Shown: one piece after another, positions 1-6,715 of the stretch
Position numbering within the stretch: the stretch's first letter is position 1
How the letters are laid out: each line of letters begins with the position of its first letter
Assembly (NCBI GenBank): GCA_020436955.1
Contig: JAGQWW010000081.1
Coordinates: 1 to 9,203 of the forward strand
Direction: 5' to 3'
From: Saprospiraceae bacterium
Lineage (GTDB): Bacteria > Bacteroidota > Bacteroidia > Chitinophagales > Saprospiraceae
DNA length: 9,203 bases
Position numbers and translations under genes: made by a program
Notes under the pieces: model-generated
Databases searched by the model: none
What the model was told of the DNA's origin: nothing
Seen by the model: only the letters and a program-made list of their open reading frames with translations

Positions 1-813
1 AAGATGTCTTCTCTTTTAAAAATAGACAGACTAAATTCATTTGAGTTTGATGATTTGAAAACCTGGTTTGAAGTAAAGGATGGAGCAGTTAAGGTAGAAG
101 AGTTTCCGGTGAAAGCTGGTGGCATCGAGATGAAAGTTGGAGGTACACATAGTCTGACACAGGAAATGAATTATCTGGTAAAAGCGAAAGTGCCTAAGGA
201 TTTGTTAGGACAAAATGTTTTGAGTCAAAGCCTTGGATCCGGCATGACAGCCCTTTCTGCACAAGCAGGAAAATTAGGCATCAACCTGGCAGACAGTCCA
301 TTTTTAAATCTCGGAATTCGCTTCACTGGTAGTATGAGTGATCCAAAAGTATCTATAAGCCTGTTAGGTGCTGATGGTGAACCAACTGATGTTGTGGACC
401 AGGTAATAGAAGCAGTTGAGAAAGAAGTTGAGGAAAAAATTGACGAAGTAAAAGAAGAAATCGAAACAAAGGTTGAAGAAACAAAAGAGGACCTAAAAGC
501 CAAAGCTGATGCTGAGATCAAAAAGTTGATGGACGAAGCGAATAAAACCGCAGAACAAATTCGTACCAAAGGATACGCTGTCGCTGAAGAAGCTCGCAAA
601 GTTGGTTATGAACAAGCTGATAAATTGGAAAAAGAGGCTGGAAATAATCCTTTAAAGAAAGCCGGAGCAAAATTGGCTGCAGATAAATTGCGAAAAGAAG
701 CAGATGAAAAAGCGGAGCAATTGAAAAAGGAAGCGGATGCAAAAGCTCAGGTCGTAATCGATAAGGCGAATGTAGAAGCCGAGAAAATCCGTGAAAAATA
801 CCGCAATCAATAA
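1..813 (+). CDS. AsmA-like envelope protein, C-terminal part (5' end outside window)
   Basis: The frame is open to the first base (AAG codon before the ATG at 4), so this is the 3' part of a longer gene and the ATG is probably internal. Counting from that ATG, residues about 14-120 resemble the C-terminal repeat region of AsmA-like proteins: beta-rich segments with FEVKDGAVKVEEFPVKAGG, then a VGGTHSLTQEMNYLVKAKVP stretch, and GSMSDPKVSISLLG near residue 109. AsmA-family proteins are large envelope proteins linked to outer-membrane lipid homeostasis. Residues about 128-269 are different: almost entirely Glu/Lys/Ala-rich, with heptad-like spacing, predicting a long charged coiled coil that ends the protein. 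This tail is unusual for the family and could contact another envelope component. The next gene starts within 3-15 bases, so the two are probably co-transcribed. The family call rests on pattern recognition and is moderately sure; the coiled coil is clear. Confidence 0.72.
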   Translation, partial: KMSSLLKIDRLNSFEFDDLKTWFEVKDGAVKVEEFPVKAGGIEMKVGGTHSLTQEMNYLVKAKVPKDLLGQNVLSQSLGSGMTALSAQAGKLGINLADSPFLNLGIRFTGSMSDPKVSISLLGADGEPTDVVDQVIEAVEKEVEEKIDEVKEEIETKVEETKEDLKAKADAEIKKLMDEANKTAEQIRTKGYAVAEEARKVGYEQADKLEKEAGNNPLKKAGAKLAADKLRKEADEKAEQLKKEADAKAQVVIDKANVEAEKIREKYRNQ

Positions 814-828
814 TCATTGATAGAAAAA

Positions 829-1557
829 ATGAAGCAACTCGGCGGATTTATTGGTAAAAAATCAAAGGATTTTCTTGTTTCGTATCTGAATCAAAAACAA
901 CAAAAAATGTCTGAAGAAAAGAAAACAGATGGCAAAGCAAGTCATGCCGATACCATTGTAAGAAACCACGTAATCTGGAGCATGGGTGCAGGGATGATTC
1001 CGGTTTTGGTAGCGGATATCTTCGCTGTAAGTGCTATCCAATTAGATATGATACGTCAAATGTCAAAGGTATATGACGTCGAATTTAACGAACTCCAAGG
1101 AAAGGCTATTGTAACGGCACTTACCAGTTCCACCTTGGCCAGAGTAGCAGCCGGTTCTGTAGTGAAATTGATCCCGGGTCTGGGATCAATTATAGGTGGT
1201 GTGACAGTTTCTGTATTTGCAGGTGCCTCTACATATGCCCTGGGCGAAGTATTCAAAAGGCACTTTGACTCTGGAGGAACCATCCTTGATTTTGATCCTG
1301 ACCGAGTAAAAAAGCTGTATAAGGAGAAATTTGAAAAGGGTAAAAAGGTAGCTCAGGAATGGCGCGAACAGCAAAAAGAAAAAAATGCTGAACCGGAACC
1401 AAAGCCTGAACCAGGCTTCAAAACTACAGCTACCAGTAATGCTGACAATGTAAAGGACCCCATCACTCAATTAAAAGAGTTGGGCGATCTAAAGTCAGCC
1501 GGTGTCATCACCGAAGAGGAGTTTGAGATAATGAAAAAGAAAATTATTAACGGATAG
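829..1557 (+). CDS. DUF697 domain membrane protein with C-terminal SHOCT domain
   Basis: A 242-residue protein from the ATG at 829. An in-frame TTG at 817, three bases after the upstream stop, would add four residues; ATG is preferred because no ribosome-binding site favours TTG. The N-terminus is a Lys/Gln-rich polar segment of about 40 residues. It is followed by a hydrophobic, glycine-rich region (WSMGAGMIPVLVADIFAVSA at about 50-69, and roughly 100-140 with KLIPGLGSIIGGV), which fits the DUF697 pattern of helical hairpins seen in small inner-membrane proteins and GTPase-associated proteins. A Lys/Glu linker and a Pro-Glu-Pro-Lys stretch lead to a C-terminal module of about 30 residues, ITQLKELGDLKSAGVITEEE and onward, typical of SHOCT, a small domain often appended to membrane proteins. 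No GTPase domain is present. It is likely an operon partner of the AsmA-like gene. Molecular function is unknown. Confidence 0.8.
   Translation: MKQLGGFIGKKSKDFLVSYLNQKQQKMSEEKKTDGKASHADTIVRNHVIWSMGAGMIPVLVADIFAVSAIQLDMIRQMSKVYDVEFNELQGKAIVTALTSSTLARVAAGSVVKLIPGLGSIIGGVTVSVFAGASTYALGEVFKRHFDSGGTILDFDPDRVKKLYKEKFEKGKKVAQEWREQQKEKNAEPEPKPEPGFKTTATSNADNVKDPITQLKELGDLKSAGVITEEEFEIMKKKIING
1166..1191. repeat. Perfect 10-bp inverted repeat inside the DUF697 gene
   Basis: AATTGATCCC (1166-1175) and GGGATCAATT (1182-1191) are exact reverse complements separated by the six bases GGGTCT. The repeat lies in the coding segment for the Leu-Ile-Pro-Gly-Leu-Gly-Ser-Ile turn. The symmetry may simply follow from codon choice around the repeated glycines. 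No T-tract follows, so it is not a terminator. Confidence 0.6.
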
Positions 1558-1562
1558 TTTTA

Positions 1563-1634
1563 TGCGGGATGCGGTACGCGGTATGCGGTGCGCGGAATTT
1601 TCCGCATACCTCATGCCGCACACCGCAAATCGCG
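1563..1634. repeat. Head-to-head array of degenerate 7-bp repeats forming a long hairpin
   Basis: Five direct heptamers occupy 1563-1597: TGCGGGA, TGCGGTA, CGCGGTA, TGCGGTG, CGCGGAA (consensus YGCGGNR). After two bases, TT, at least four inverted copies and a fifth degenerate one follow at 1600-1634; read on the minus strand these are TGCGGAA, TGAGGTA, TGCGGCA, TGCGGTG, CGCGATT. The two halves pair as an imperfect hairpin over 1570-1627, with a perfect GCGGAA/TTCCGC apex at 1592-1605. It fills the gap between the convergent DUF697-SHOCT and gdhA genes (stops at 1557 and 1643), so it could act as a two-way transcription barrier or mRNA 3'-end stabiliser. There is no T-run, so it is not a standard intrinsic terminator. 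A dispersed repeat family is the main alternative. Confidence 0.75.
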
Positions 1635-1642
1635 TTACCGCC

Positions 1643-2830
1643 TTAAATGATTCCCGTCTCTATCAAGGCATCAGCCACTTTTACAAATCCGGCTATATTG
1701 GCACCTTTTACATAGTCAATGGAGCCGTCTTCTTCTTTTCCGTAGGTCAGGCATTTTTCATGGATTTCTTTCATTATGCCATGAAGCTTTTCATCTACTT
1801 CTTTCCTGGTCCAGGACATCCGCAAAGAATTTTGTGACATTTCCAATCCTGAAGTTGCTACTCCACCAGCATTGGAAGCCTTCCCGGGTGCATATAGGAT
1901 ATTTGCCTTTTGGAAAATATTAATGGCACCAATAGTCGATGGCATATTGGCTCCTTCAGTAACTGCTATACATCCATTTTTAATCAACATTTCTGCGTCC
2001 TCTTCATTGATTTCGTTTTGAGTTGCAGAAGGGAAGGCCATGTCTGCTTTGATATGCCAGGGTTTTCCGTTTTCGATATATTCCAATCCAAATTCATCCG
2101 CAAATTCTTTGATGCGACCTCTTTTGACATTTTTTAGCTCCATTACATAAGCAAGCTTTTCACTGTCAATTCCATTTGGATCATATACGACGCCACTACT
2201 ATCAGAAAGTGTAAGGACTTTCGCTCCCAATTCAATCAGTTTTTCGGTGGTGTACTGTGCCACATTACCGGAACCAGAAACCAGACACTTTTTCCCTTCA
2301 ATTTCCTGCCCTCTCGTTTTCAGCATTTCCTGTGCAAAATAAACGGAACCATACCCGGTCGCTTCTGGTCGTATTAGGCTACCGCCAAAGGCTAATCCTT
2401 TTCCGGTAAATACCCCTGTATGCTCATTTTTCAGCTTTTTATAGGTTCCAAAAAGGTAACCTACTTCTCTTCCTCCAACTCCGATATCACCTGCCGGCAC
2501 ATCGGTATCAGGCCCAATATGTCGGTACAATTCCATCATGAAAGCCTGGCAAAAGCGCATTACTTCCCGGTCCGATTTTCCTTTTGGATTGAAGTCAGAA
2601 CCGCCTTTCCCGCCTCCCATCGGCAGGGTGGTGAGGGAATTTTTAAATATCTGTTCAAAACCTAAAAACTTTAAGATGGAAATATTGACAGTTGGATGAA
2701 AGCGTAATCCTCCTTTATAAGGTCCAATAGCGTTATTAAATTGGACACGATATCCTCTATTGACCTGGATATTACCGGCATCGTCCATCCATGTTACCCG
2801 AAAACTGATGGCCCTGTCAGGTTCCGTCAA
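1643..2830 (-). CDS. gdhA: NADP-type glutamate dehydrogenase, open portion of an interrupted gene
   Basis: Glutamate dehydrogenase makes glutamate from 2-oxoglutarate and ammonium with NADPH, in the cytoplasm, as a hexamer. This 395-codon stretch from a TTG at 2830 carries the whole catalytic body. It has PYKGGLRFHP (about 37-46), PMGGGKGGSD with the catalytic lysine (Lys75 here, near 130 in a full-length protein), DVPAGDIGVGGREVG with the catalytic aspartate (Asp115), the substrate segment SLIRPEATGYG, the Rossmann motif VSGSGNVAQ (184-192) and the C-terminal NAGGVATSGLEM and GANIAGFVKVADA. Similarity to the family continues unbroken upstream of 2830 into the codons for ERL, KKYQNHALL and VVIPFI, so the TTG is an ordinary leucine codon rather than the native start. 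The native ATG is at 2995, but codon 35 is TAA (2891-2893). A protein begun at 2830 would lack about 55 N-terminal residues that normally pack in the substrate domain and subunit interface. Family identity is certain; production of active enzyme is doubtful. Confidence 0.9.
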   Translation of the reverse strand: MTEPDRAISFRVTWMDDAGNIQVNRGYRVQFNNAIGPYKGGLRFHPTVNISILKFLGFEQIFKNSLTTLPMGGGKGGSDFNPKGKSDREVMRFCQAFMMELYRHIGPDTDVPAGDIGVGGREVGYLFGTYKKLKNEHTGVFTGKGLAFGGSLIRPEATGYGSVYFAQEMLKTRGQEIEGKKCLVSGSGNVAQYTTEKLIELGAKVLTLSDSSGVVYDPNGIDSEKLAYVMELKNVKRGRIKEFADEFGLEYIENGKPWHIKADMAFPSATQNEINEEDAEMLIKNGCIAVTEGANMPSTIGAINIFQKANILYAPGKASNAGGVATSGLEMSQNSLRMSWTRKEVDEKLHGIMKEIHEKCLTYGKEEDGSIDYVKGANIAGFVKVADALIETGII

Positions 2831-2890
2831 TCTTTCCAGTAGTGCATGGTTTTGATACTTCTTTTCTTTTTGAATGAATGGAATAACGAC

Positions 2891-2995
2891 TTAAGCAAAT
2901 TCCTGGACTGCCTGATGAAATTCCGGCTGGTTGGGATTGCGTTCCTTAAGGGCACGCATAAACTCCTCAACAGGAGTGTTGGTTCTAACATTCAT
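2891..2995 (-). pseudogene. gdhA: First 34 codons of gdhA, ending in a premature TAA
   Basis: From ATG 2995-2993 the minus strand encodes a standard GDH N-terminus: MNVRTNTPVEEFM, then RALKERNPNQ, then PEFHQAVQEFA. The next codon (2893-2891) is TAA, and the same frame continues with VVIPFIQKEKKYQNHALLER into the catalytic body. Aligned by eye to E. coli GdhA (KRDPNQTEFAQAVREVMTTL, then WPFLEQNPKY), the stop occupies exactly one residue position. No insertion, deletion or frameshift is needed, and the restored protein would be 450 residues against 447 in E. coli. A single base change from a sense codon (for example GAA, AAA or CAA) explains it. TAA also ends at least four genes in this window, including gdhA itself, so general codon reassignment is excluded. 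A real nonsense mutation, a sequencing or consensus error, or local readthrough or restart remain possible. Confidence 0.85.
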
Positions 2996-3030
2996 TATTT
3001 TTTGTTTTTTTGGTTAGGATCTAGTACACC

Positions 3031-3038
3031 CAAATCTA
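3031..3038 (-). promoter_or_regulatory. Putative Bacteroidota-type -7 promoter box for gdhA
   Basis: On the minus strand 3038-3031 reads TAGATTTG, an exact match to the TAnnTTTG consensus -7 element recognised by the primary sigma factor in Bacteroidota. It lies 35 bases upstream of the gdhA ATG at 2995, followed by an A-rich leader (AAAAAAACAAAAAATA) with no Shine-Dalgarno sequence. A convincing -33 TTG-type box at the usual spacing was not found, so the call rests on one box plus position. If correct, the interrupted gene still has an intact promoter and start. Confidence 0.45.
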
Positions 3039-3085
3039 AAAGAAACACTCTGAAAATAGCCTGATTTACGTCAACTTTATTGCTG

Positions 3086-3126
3086 AAAAAGCAAAAGGCG
3101 CCTGTGAACTGTCACAAAGCGCCTTT
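3086..3126 (-). terminator. Intrinsic terminator of the DUF1800-DUF1501 operon
   Basis: AAAGGCGC (3094-3101) pairs with GCGCCTTT (3119-3126), and an inner TGTGA/TCACA pair (3103-3107 and 3112-3116) closes on the four-base loop ACTG. Read on the minus strand, the stem ends in a T-run and is followed by GCTTTTT. It begins about 20 bases after the DUF1501 stop at 3147, so it should end that transcript and insulate gdhA downstream. Confidence 0.82.
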
Positions 3127-3146
3127 CAGAGAAGCATTATTTTTAA

Positions 3147-4706
3147 TTACATCTTTACTACGAGCTTGGTGATTTGCTGCTCACCAATCTGAAGACGGTA
3201 GTAATAATTTCCGGCTGGCAACATGCTGCCGTCGTGTCTTATCTCGTGTTCTCCGGCAGGAAGGCTTCTGTCAAAGACCGTTTCTACCTTCTGGCCTAAA
3301 GAACCAAAAATCGCTAATTGTACTCTTTCCGCTTTCGTTGTAAATTTCAATACGACCTGCGAATGGAAAGGATTAGGATATGCACTGATTTCTAGCGTTT
3401 CCTCCACAGTATTCTTCACACTGGTAGGCGTAGCACAGTCTTTTACAATATTCATATGCTGATAATCTTCAAAAATCAGATTTTTGATTTCTTCAGAAGG
3501 TACACCAAACCAATCCTGCAAAATGGACCCATAAATATTCCTAAAGTCATTTTGCATGGCTACACCTTCCTGATTTTCCGGTGTAACCGGAATTTCAGGA
3601 TTGTCACCGTTGATAGGCTCGCCGATACAGGAACCAAATACAAACATAGGTGCTGCCGTTCCGTGGTCAGTACCATCGCTAAAGTTAGACGCTATCTGGC
3701 GGCCAAATTCAGAGAAAGTCATTCCTACCACTCTTTCTTCTAATCCTTGCAATTTTAAATCTTCCTGAAAAGCACTGATAGCAGAAGAAAGCTGCTCTAA
3801 CAAATTCGCATGTACTCCTTGTGTGGTATCTCCATTGTTTACCTGTGCAGAGTGGGTGTCAAATCCTCCAAGTGAACAAACAAATACCTTGGTTTTTAAT
3901 CCACCGGAAATAAGCAGGGCTACATTTTGTAACTGTTGAGCAAGGTTATTGCCATCAGGATAAGTTACCATGTTAGCACCCAGGTTCGCTGCATTTTTGA
4001 TGATATCTGAATATGCATTGGTGGAGGCAATCGCTTGTCTTAGAAATTCCAACTCCCAACCATATGGTTCATCCGGTGTATCTGACCCTTGTCCCTGCAA
4101 AAGGGGAGAAAGTCCAAATGGATCGGTGATGGAAAGGCTGTAATTGGCACTGACTCCCTGACAGGTTTCTGAAAGGATATATCCCATTGTGATGGCAATT
4201 GGATCCGGCGCATCAGCATTTGGATAACCTTCCGGATAATCAGTGTATTGCGTATCAAAATATCTTCCTAACCAACCTCTGGATTCAAACTCCTCTGCAG
4301 AAGAGGCGGAGGTCCAGATATCGGTAGATCGGAAGTGAGAGCGATTTTGATTTGGATACCCGGCACTGTGGATTAAACTAAGTTTGCCATTGTCCCAAAG
4401 TGAGCGCATGCCGGTCATGGATGGATGCAATCCTACATCGTCGTTCAATTTCAAAACCTGATTTTCAGGTATGATGATGTTGGAGCGTAGGTTGGCCAGT
4501 TTGTCATATTCTGTCAAGGGAATAACGGTGTTTAATCCATCATTTCCACCTTGCAACTGAATCAAAACCAATACCTTATCTGTATCAAGGTTCAAAAAGT
4601 TTAGGAGCCCTGCTTTTGGAAGTATGCTTAGGTTTAAACCATTAAGGAGCACTGGCAAGGATATAGCGGAGGCCGAACCGGCTTTTAAAAAGTCTCTTCT
4701 TTTCAT
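3147..4706 (-). CDS. DUF1501 family secreted protein with Tat-like signal and T9SS sorting domain
   Basis: A 519-residue protein. The N-terminus MKRRDFLKAGSASAISLPVL fits a twin-arginine signal (RRDFLK then a hydrophobic stretch). The DUF1501 body spans about 40-420: LVLIQLQGGNDGLNTVIP (46-63), HPSM (94-97), NRSHFRSTDIW (121-131), SLGGFDTHSAQ (278-288) and FSEFGRQIASN (331-341) followed by GTDHGTAAP (345-353). DUF1501 is placed near the alkaline phosphatase/sulfatase superfamily; the conserved Asp and His residues suggest a metal site, but the reaction is unknown. Residues about 435-519 are a type A T9SS C-terminal sorting domain (AYPNPF at 442-447, LPAGNYYYRLQIG at 496-508, and a KLVVKM terminus), implying export to the cell surface. 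The gene lies 37 bases downstream of the DUF1800 gene on the same strand and is followed by a strong terminator. ATG 4706 is preceded by an A-run leader. Confidence 0.92.
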   Translation of the reverse strand: MKRRDFLKAGSASAISLPVLLNGLNLSILPKAGLLNFLNLDTDKVLVLIQLQGGNDGLNTVIPLTEYDKLANLRSNIIIPENQVLKLNDDVGLHPSMTGMRSLWDNGKLSLIHSAGYPNQNRSHFRSTDIWTSASSAEEFESRGWLGRYFDTQYTDYPEGYPNADAPDPIAITMGYILSETCQGVSANYSLSITDPFGLSPLLQGQGSDTPDEPYGWELEFLRQAIASTNAYSDIIKNAANLGANMVTYPDGNNLAQQLQNVALLISGGLKTKVFVCSLGGFDTHSAQVNNGDTTQGVHANLLEQLSSAISAFQEDLKLQGLEERVVGMTFSEFGRQIASNFSDGTDHGTAAPMFVFGSCIGEPINGDNPEIPVTPENQEGVAMQNDFRNIYGSILQDWFGVPSEEIKNLIFEDYQHMNIVKDCATPTSVKNTVEETLEISAYPNPFHSQVVLKFTTKAERVQLAIFGSLGQKVETVFDRSLPAGEHEIRHDGSMLPAGNYYYRLQIGEQQITKLVVKM

Positions 4707-4743
4707 TTTTTTAAAATTGAAAGTTTAAAAAGGTGTGAGAAAT

Positions 4744-6513
4744 TTAGCTGAGGTAAAATTCCGGTAGGCTCAGCATAACATTTACCAATGTTCGCAATTT
4801 GGTCTCAACTGCATCGCGAAGGTCTGCGTCGTCCGGGTTGGCCAGATATTGACCATATTCCAATGGCCATTCGTAATCGGGCAGACCAGGCAGCAATACA
4901 CCTTTTAAATAATCCTTTTGTTCCTGGCTTAAAGCTCTTGGATATAAAATCTTTACAAATTCATCCAACATCAGGTTAACATCCATTGGGTCGTCCAATC
5001 CGGCTACAAAACCCAAAACATTCAAACGGTACTGGGAAGGTCTTCCATTATCATTGACACCCATTGCCAATTGATTGGTGAATTTGGAGCGGGCAATCAA
5101 AGTTGAAGAATTGATCCAGGTGCGGTAAAAGGATGGTTCCTGATAATAGGCTTTCCAACCGGCAACATCGGGTGGGGCGAAATATACCATCTGCATATCG
5201 TCAAAGTAGCTGGCTGCATTCAGGTAGTAAATCTGCTTTTGCACAAAATTTTGAGGATCTCTTTCTTCAAATCCGAAAGGACGTAACGTGCTGGCCACAA
5301 AATCAATCGGATTTTTAATCATTGGTCCCTGATTGATGTGGTCAAAGAAGTGTTGACTACCAAACAAAGCACGTAATGCAGGAGCTATCTCGTAGTCATT
5401 ATCGATGATTAACTGAGCCATTGGCTCAATTACATTCTGCTCAATGGTGTCGTCAATCATATAGTATACAAACCAGCGATAAAGTTTGCGGGCAATAAAT
5501 CGGGCACATTCAGCCTGCGCAAATATCATATCGATAAGTGCCTTGTATTCCTGGTCGTCGCCGTTTGTTATACTTGCATTATTGAATCTTGGAGAGAAGT
5601 TTTTAACGGTTCTATCGTGTGCACCTACCTGGAAAACACTAATGTTTTCATTTTCAAAATCTACCAGGCCATTTGTATCCGGTAATTGTCTTCTAACTCT
5701 CCATCCGGTAAGAACCTTAGCGGCTTCCTGGATGTCGAGCTCTGTATAATTGGTGTAATCACCGGGGCCCACAAGTGGTCCTTTACCAATGGCAAACAAT
5801 TCAAATAATTCCCGAGCGTAGTTTTCATTGGGGGCACGGTTGGTATTCTCATTGCCATTAAGATACAGCAACATAGCCGGGTCAAGGGTCACTCTTTTGG
5901 TCAGTTCCCTAAAGTTGCCCAGGGCATTTTCCTGCAGGGTAGTGATGTATCTAAATTCAATGGTTGCCTCATTGATGTCTGCTGTCACAAAATGATTGTT
6001 CCAAAACAAGGTCATGGTCTCGAGCAAACTGCTGCCTTCTTTCAACATGCGTTCCATTTTCCAGGAGCGTAATGAAAGGCGGCGATACAAATTTATTAAC
6101 TGGAAACTGGCCTGATCGGTACGGTCAATTTGACCTACTTTCCAAACCCCATTAATTTTGACTGCCCACGGATCTCCAACGTTTAAATAAGGATCATCTA
6201 CGGCGGTGGTACCATTTCGCACCGGCAAGAATCCGGAATAAATTGGACCTTCCTCCGGAAGTTCTACTGCAAACAATTTGTCTAATAAAGCTTGTAAACC
6301 AAGGGTTTCACCTTCTTTAAATTGGGCATATTTGGGTCCAAAGGTGGCTCTGCGTAACAAATGAGCCGCCTGGTCAAATCCCCAGGCACCTGAATAAGGT
6401 TCCAGTCCGCTCAAAACTACAGGAGCTTCCTGCATCATTAATTTCGAACTTGACTGACCTTTGGTTTGCCGATTTTTCCCAAGGAGAGCGGCGATGGTAG
6501 AACGTCTATCCAT
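4744..6513 (-). CDS. DUF1800 family protein
   Basis: A 589-residue protein showing the DUF1800 motifs in order: HLLRRATFGP (51-60), MTLFWNNHFVTADIN (167-181), a conserved NENYARELFELFAIG (229-243), DIQEAAKVLTGWRVRR (260-275), ARFIARKLYRWFVYY (337-351), NPIDFVASTLRPFGF (401-415) and PPDVAGWKAYYQEP (447-460) followed by RTWINSSTLIARSKF (464-478). Length fits the family. The biochemical role is unknown; members are usually exported and very often encoded beside a DUF1501 protein, as here. The N-terminus MDRRSTIAALLGK has a paired arginine but no long hydrophobic core, so a signal peptide is uncertain. No T9SS domain ends the protein (it finishes LSLPEFYLS). It is the first gene of the operon, transcribed from the divergent region it shares with lysS. 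Confidence 0.92.
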   Translation of the reverse strand: MDRRSTIAALLGKNRQTKGQSSSKLMMQEAPVVLSGLEPYSGAWGFDQAAHLLRRATFGPKYAQFKEGETLGLQALLDKLFAVELPEEGPIYSGFLPVRNGTTAVDDPYLNVGDPWAVKINGVWKVGQIDRTDQASFQLINLYRRLSLRSWKMERMLKEGSSLLETMTLFWNNHFVTADINEATIEFRYITTLQENALGNFRELTKRVTLDPAMLLYLNGNENTNRAPNENYARELFELFAIGKGPLVGPGDYTNYTELDIQEAAKVLTGWRVRRQLPDTNGLVDFENENISVFQVGAHDRTVKNFSPRFNNASITNGDDQEYKALIDMIFAQAECARFIARKLYRWFVYYMIDDTIEQNVIEPMAQLIIDNDYEIAPALRALFGSQHFFDHINQGPMIKNPIDFVASTLRPFGFEERDPQNFVQKQIYYLNAASYFDDMQMVYFAPPDVAGWKAYYQEPSFYRTWINSSTLIARSKFTNQLAMGVNDNGRPSQYRLNVLGFVAGLDDPMDVNLMLDEFVKILYPRALSQEQKDYLKGVLLPGLPDYEWPLEYGQYLANPDDADLRDAVETKLRTLVNVMLSLPEFYLS

Positions 6514-6715
6514 AACTGGCAGGTTTAATTTTAATGAAGGTTTATTTACTATGGTTACTGCTTCTGACTAAAGGTTGCTTCAAAGGTTTAAAGATCCTTA
6601 ATTATTTTTTAAAATTTTCTTTTTAATACAATTTGGAAACCTTTTGCATAATCTTCTGGTTTTAGGCCAAAACATCTATTTTTGCGCCTTCCAAATTGAT
6701 AACAAAACGAAAAAT
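6514..6715. other. AT-rich divergent intergenic region between the DUF1800 gene and lysS
   Basis: These 202 bases separate genes running in opposite directions, so they must hold promoters for both. For lysS a good -7 box is visible (see separate entry). For the DUF1800 gene the nearest match is AACCTTTG on the minus strand around 6580, one base off TAnnTTTG, which is too weak to call. No tRNA-like fold, riboswitch-like element or small ORF with family features was recognised. Confidence 0.6.
6677..6684 (+). promoter_or_regulatory. Putative Bacteroidota-type -7 promoter box for lysS
   Basis: TATTTTTG matches the TAnnTTTG consensus and sits 31 bases before the ATG at 6716, leaving an A-rich leader. 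A weak upstream partner (TTCTGG, about 17 bases away) is all that can be offered as a -33 element. The box lies within the in-frame extension that a TTG start at 6644 would require to be translated, so it supports the ATG at 6716. Confidence 0.45.

Noticed and set aside
225..817. Two minus-strand open frames opposite the AsmA-like gene
   Set aside because: The Ser/Phe/Leu-rich translations are the complement of the Glu/Lys-rich coiled-coil codons; there is no independent support.
1563..1634. CRISPR array
   Set aside because: Units are 7 bp with no spacers and the two halves are inverted, which is not a CRISPR layout.
1562..1837. Plus-strand open frame of 91 codons after the DUF697 gene
   Set aside because: It runs through the heptamer array and then antisense to the gdhA 3' end; the translation is low-complexity and shows no family features.
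2891..2893. Programmed stop recoding or a genetic-code change at the gdhA TAA
   Set aside because: TAA terminates the AsmA-like, DUF1501, DUF1800 and gdhA genes here, and no readthrough element was seen next to the codon. A mutation or base error is simpler, though readthrough is not excluded.
2846..3064. Plus-strand open frame of 72 codons overlapping the gdhA 5' region
   Set aside because: It is antisense to the conserved GDH N-terminus and to its promoter; its sequence shows no domain.
4707..4743. Separate promoter for the DUF1501 gene
   Set aside because: The 37-base gap is A/T-rich but shows no TAnnTTTG box on the minus strand; co-transcription with the DUF1800 gene is the simpler reading.
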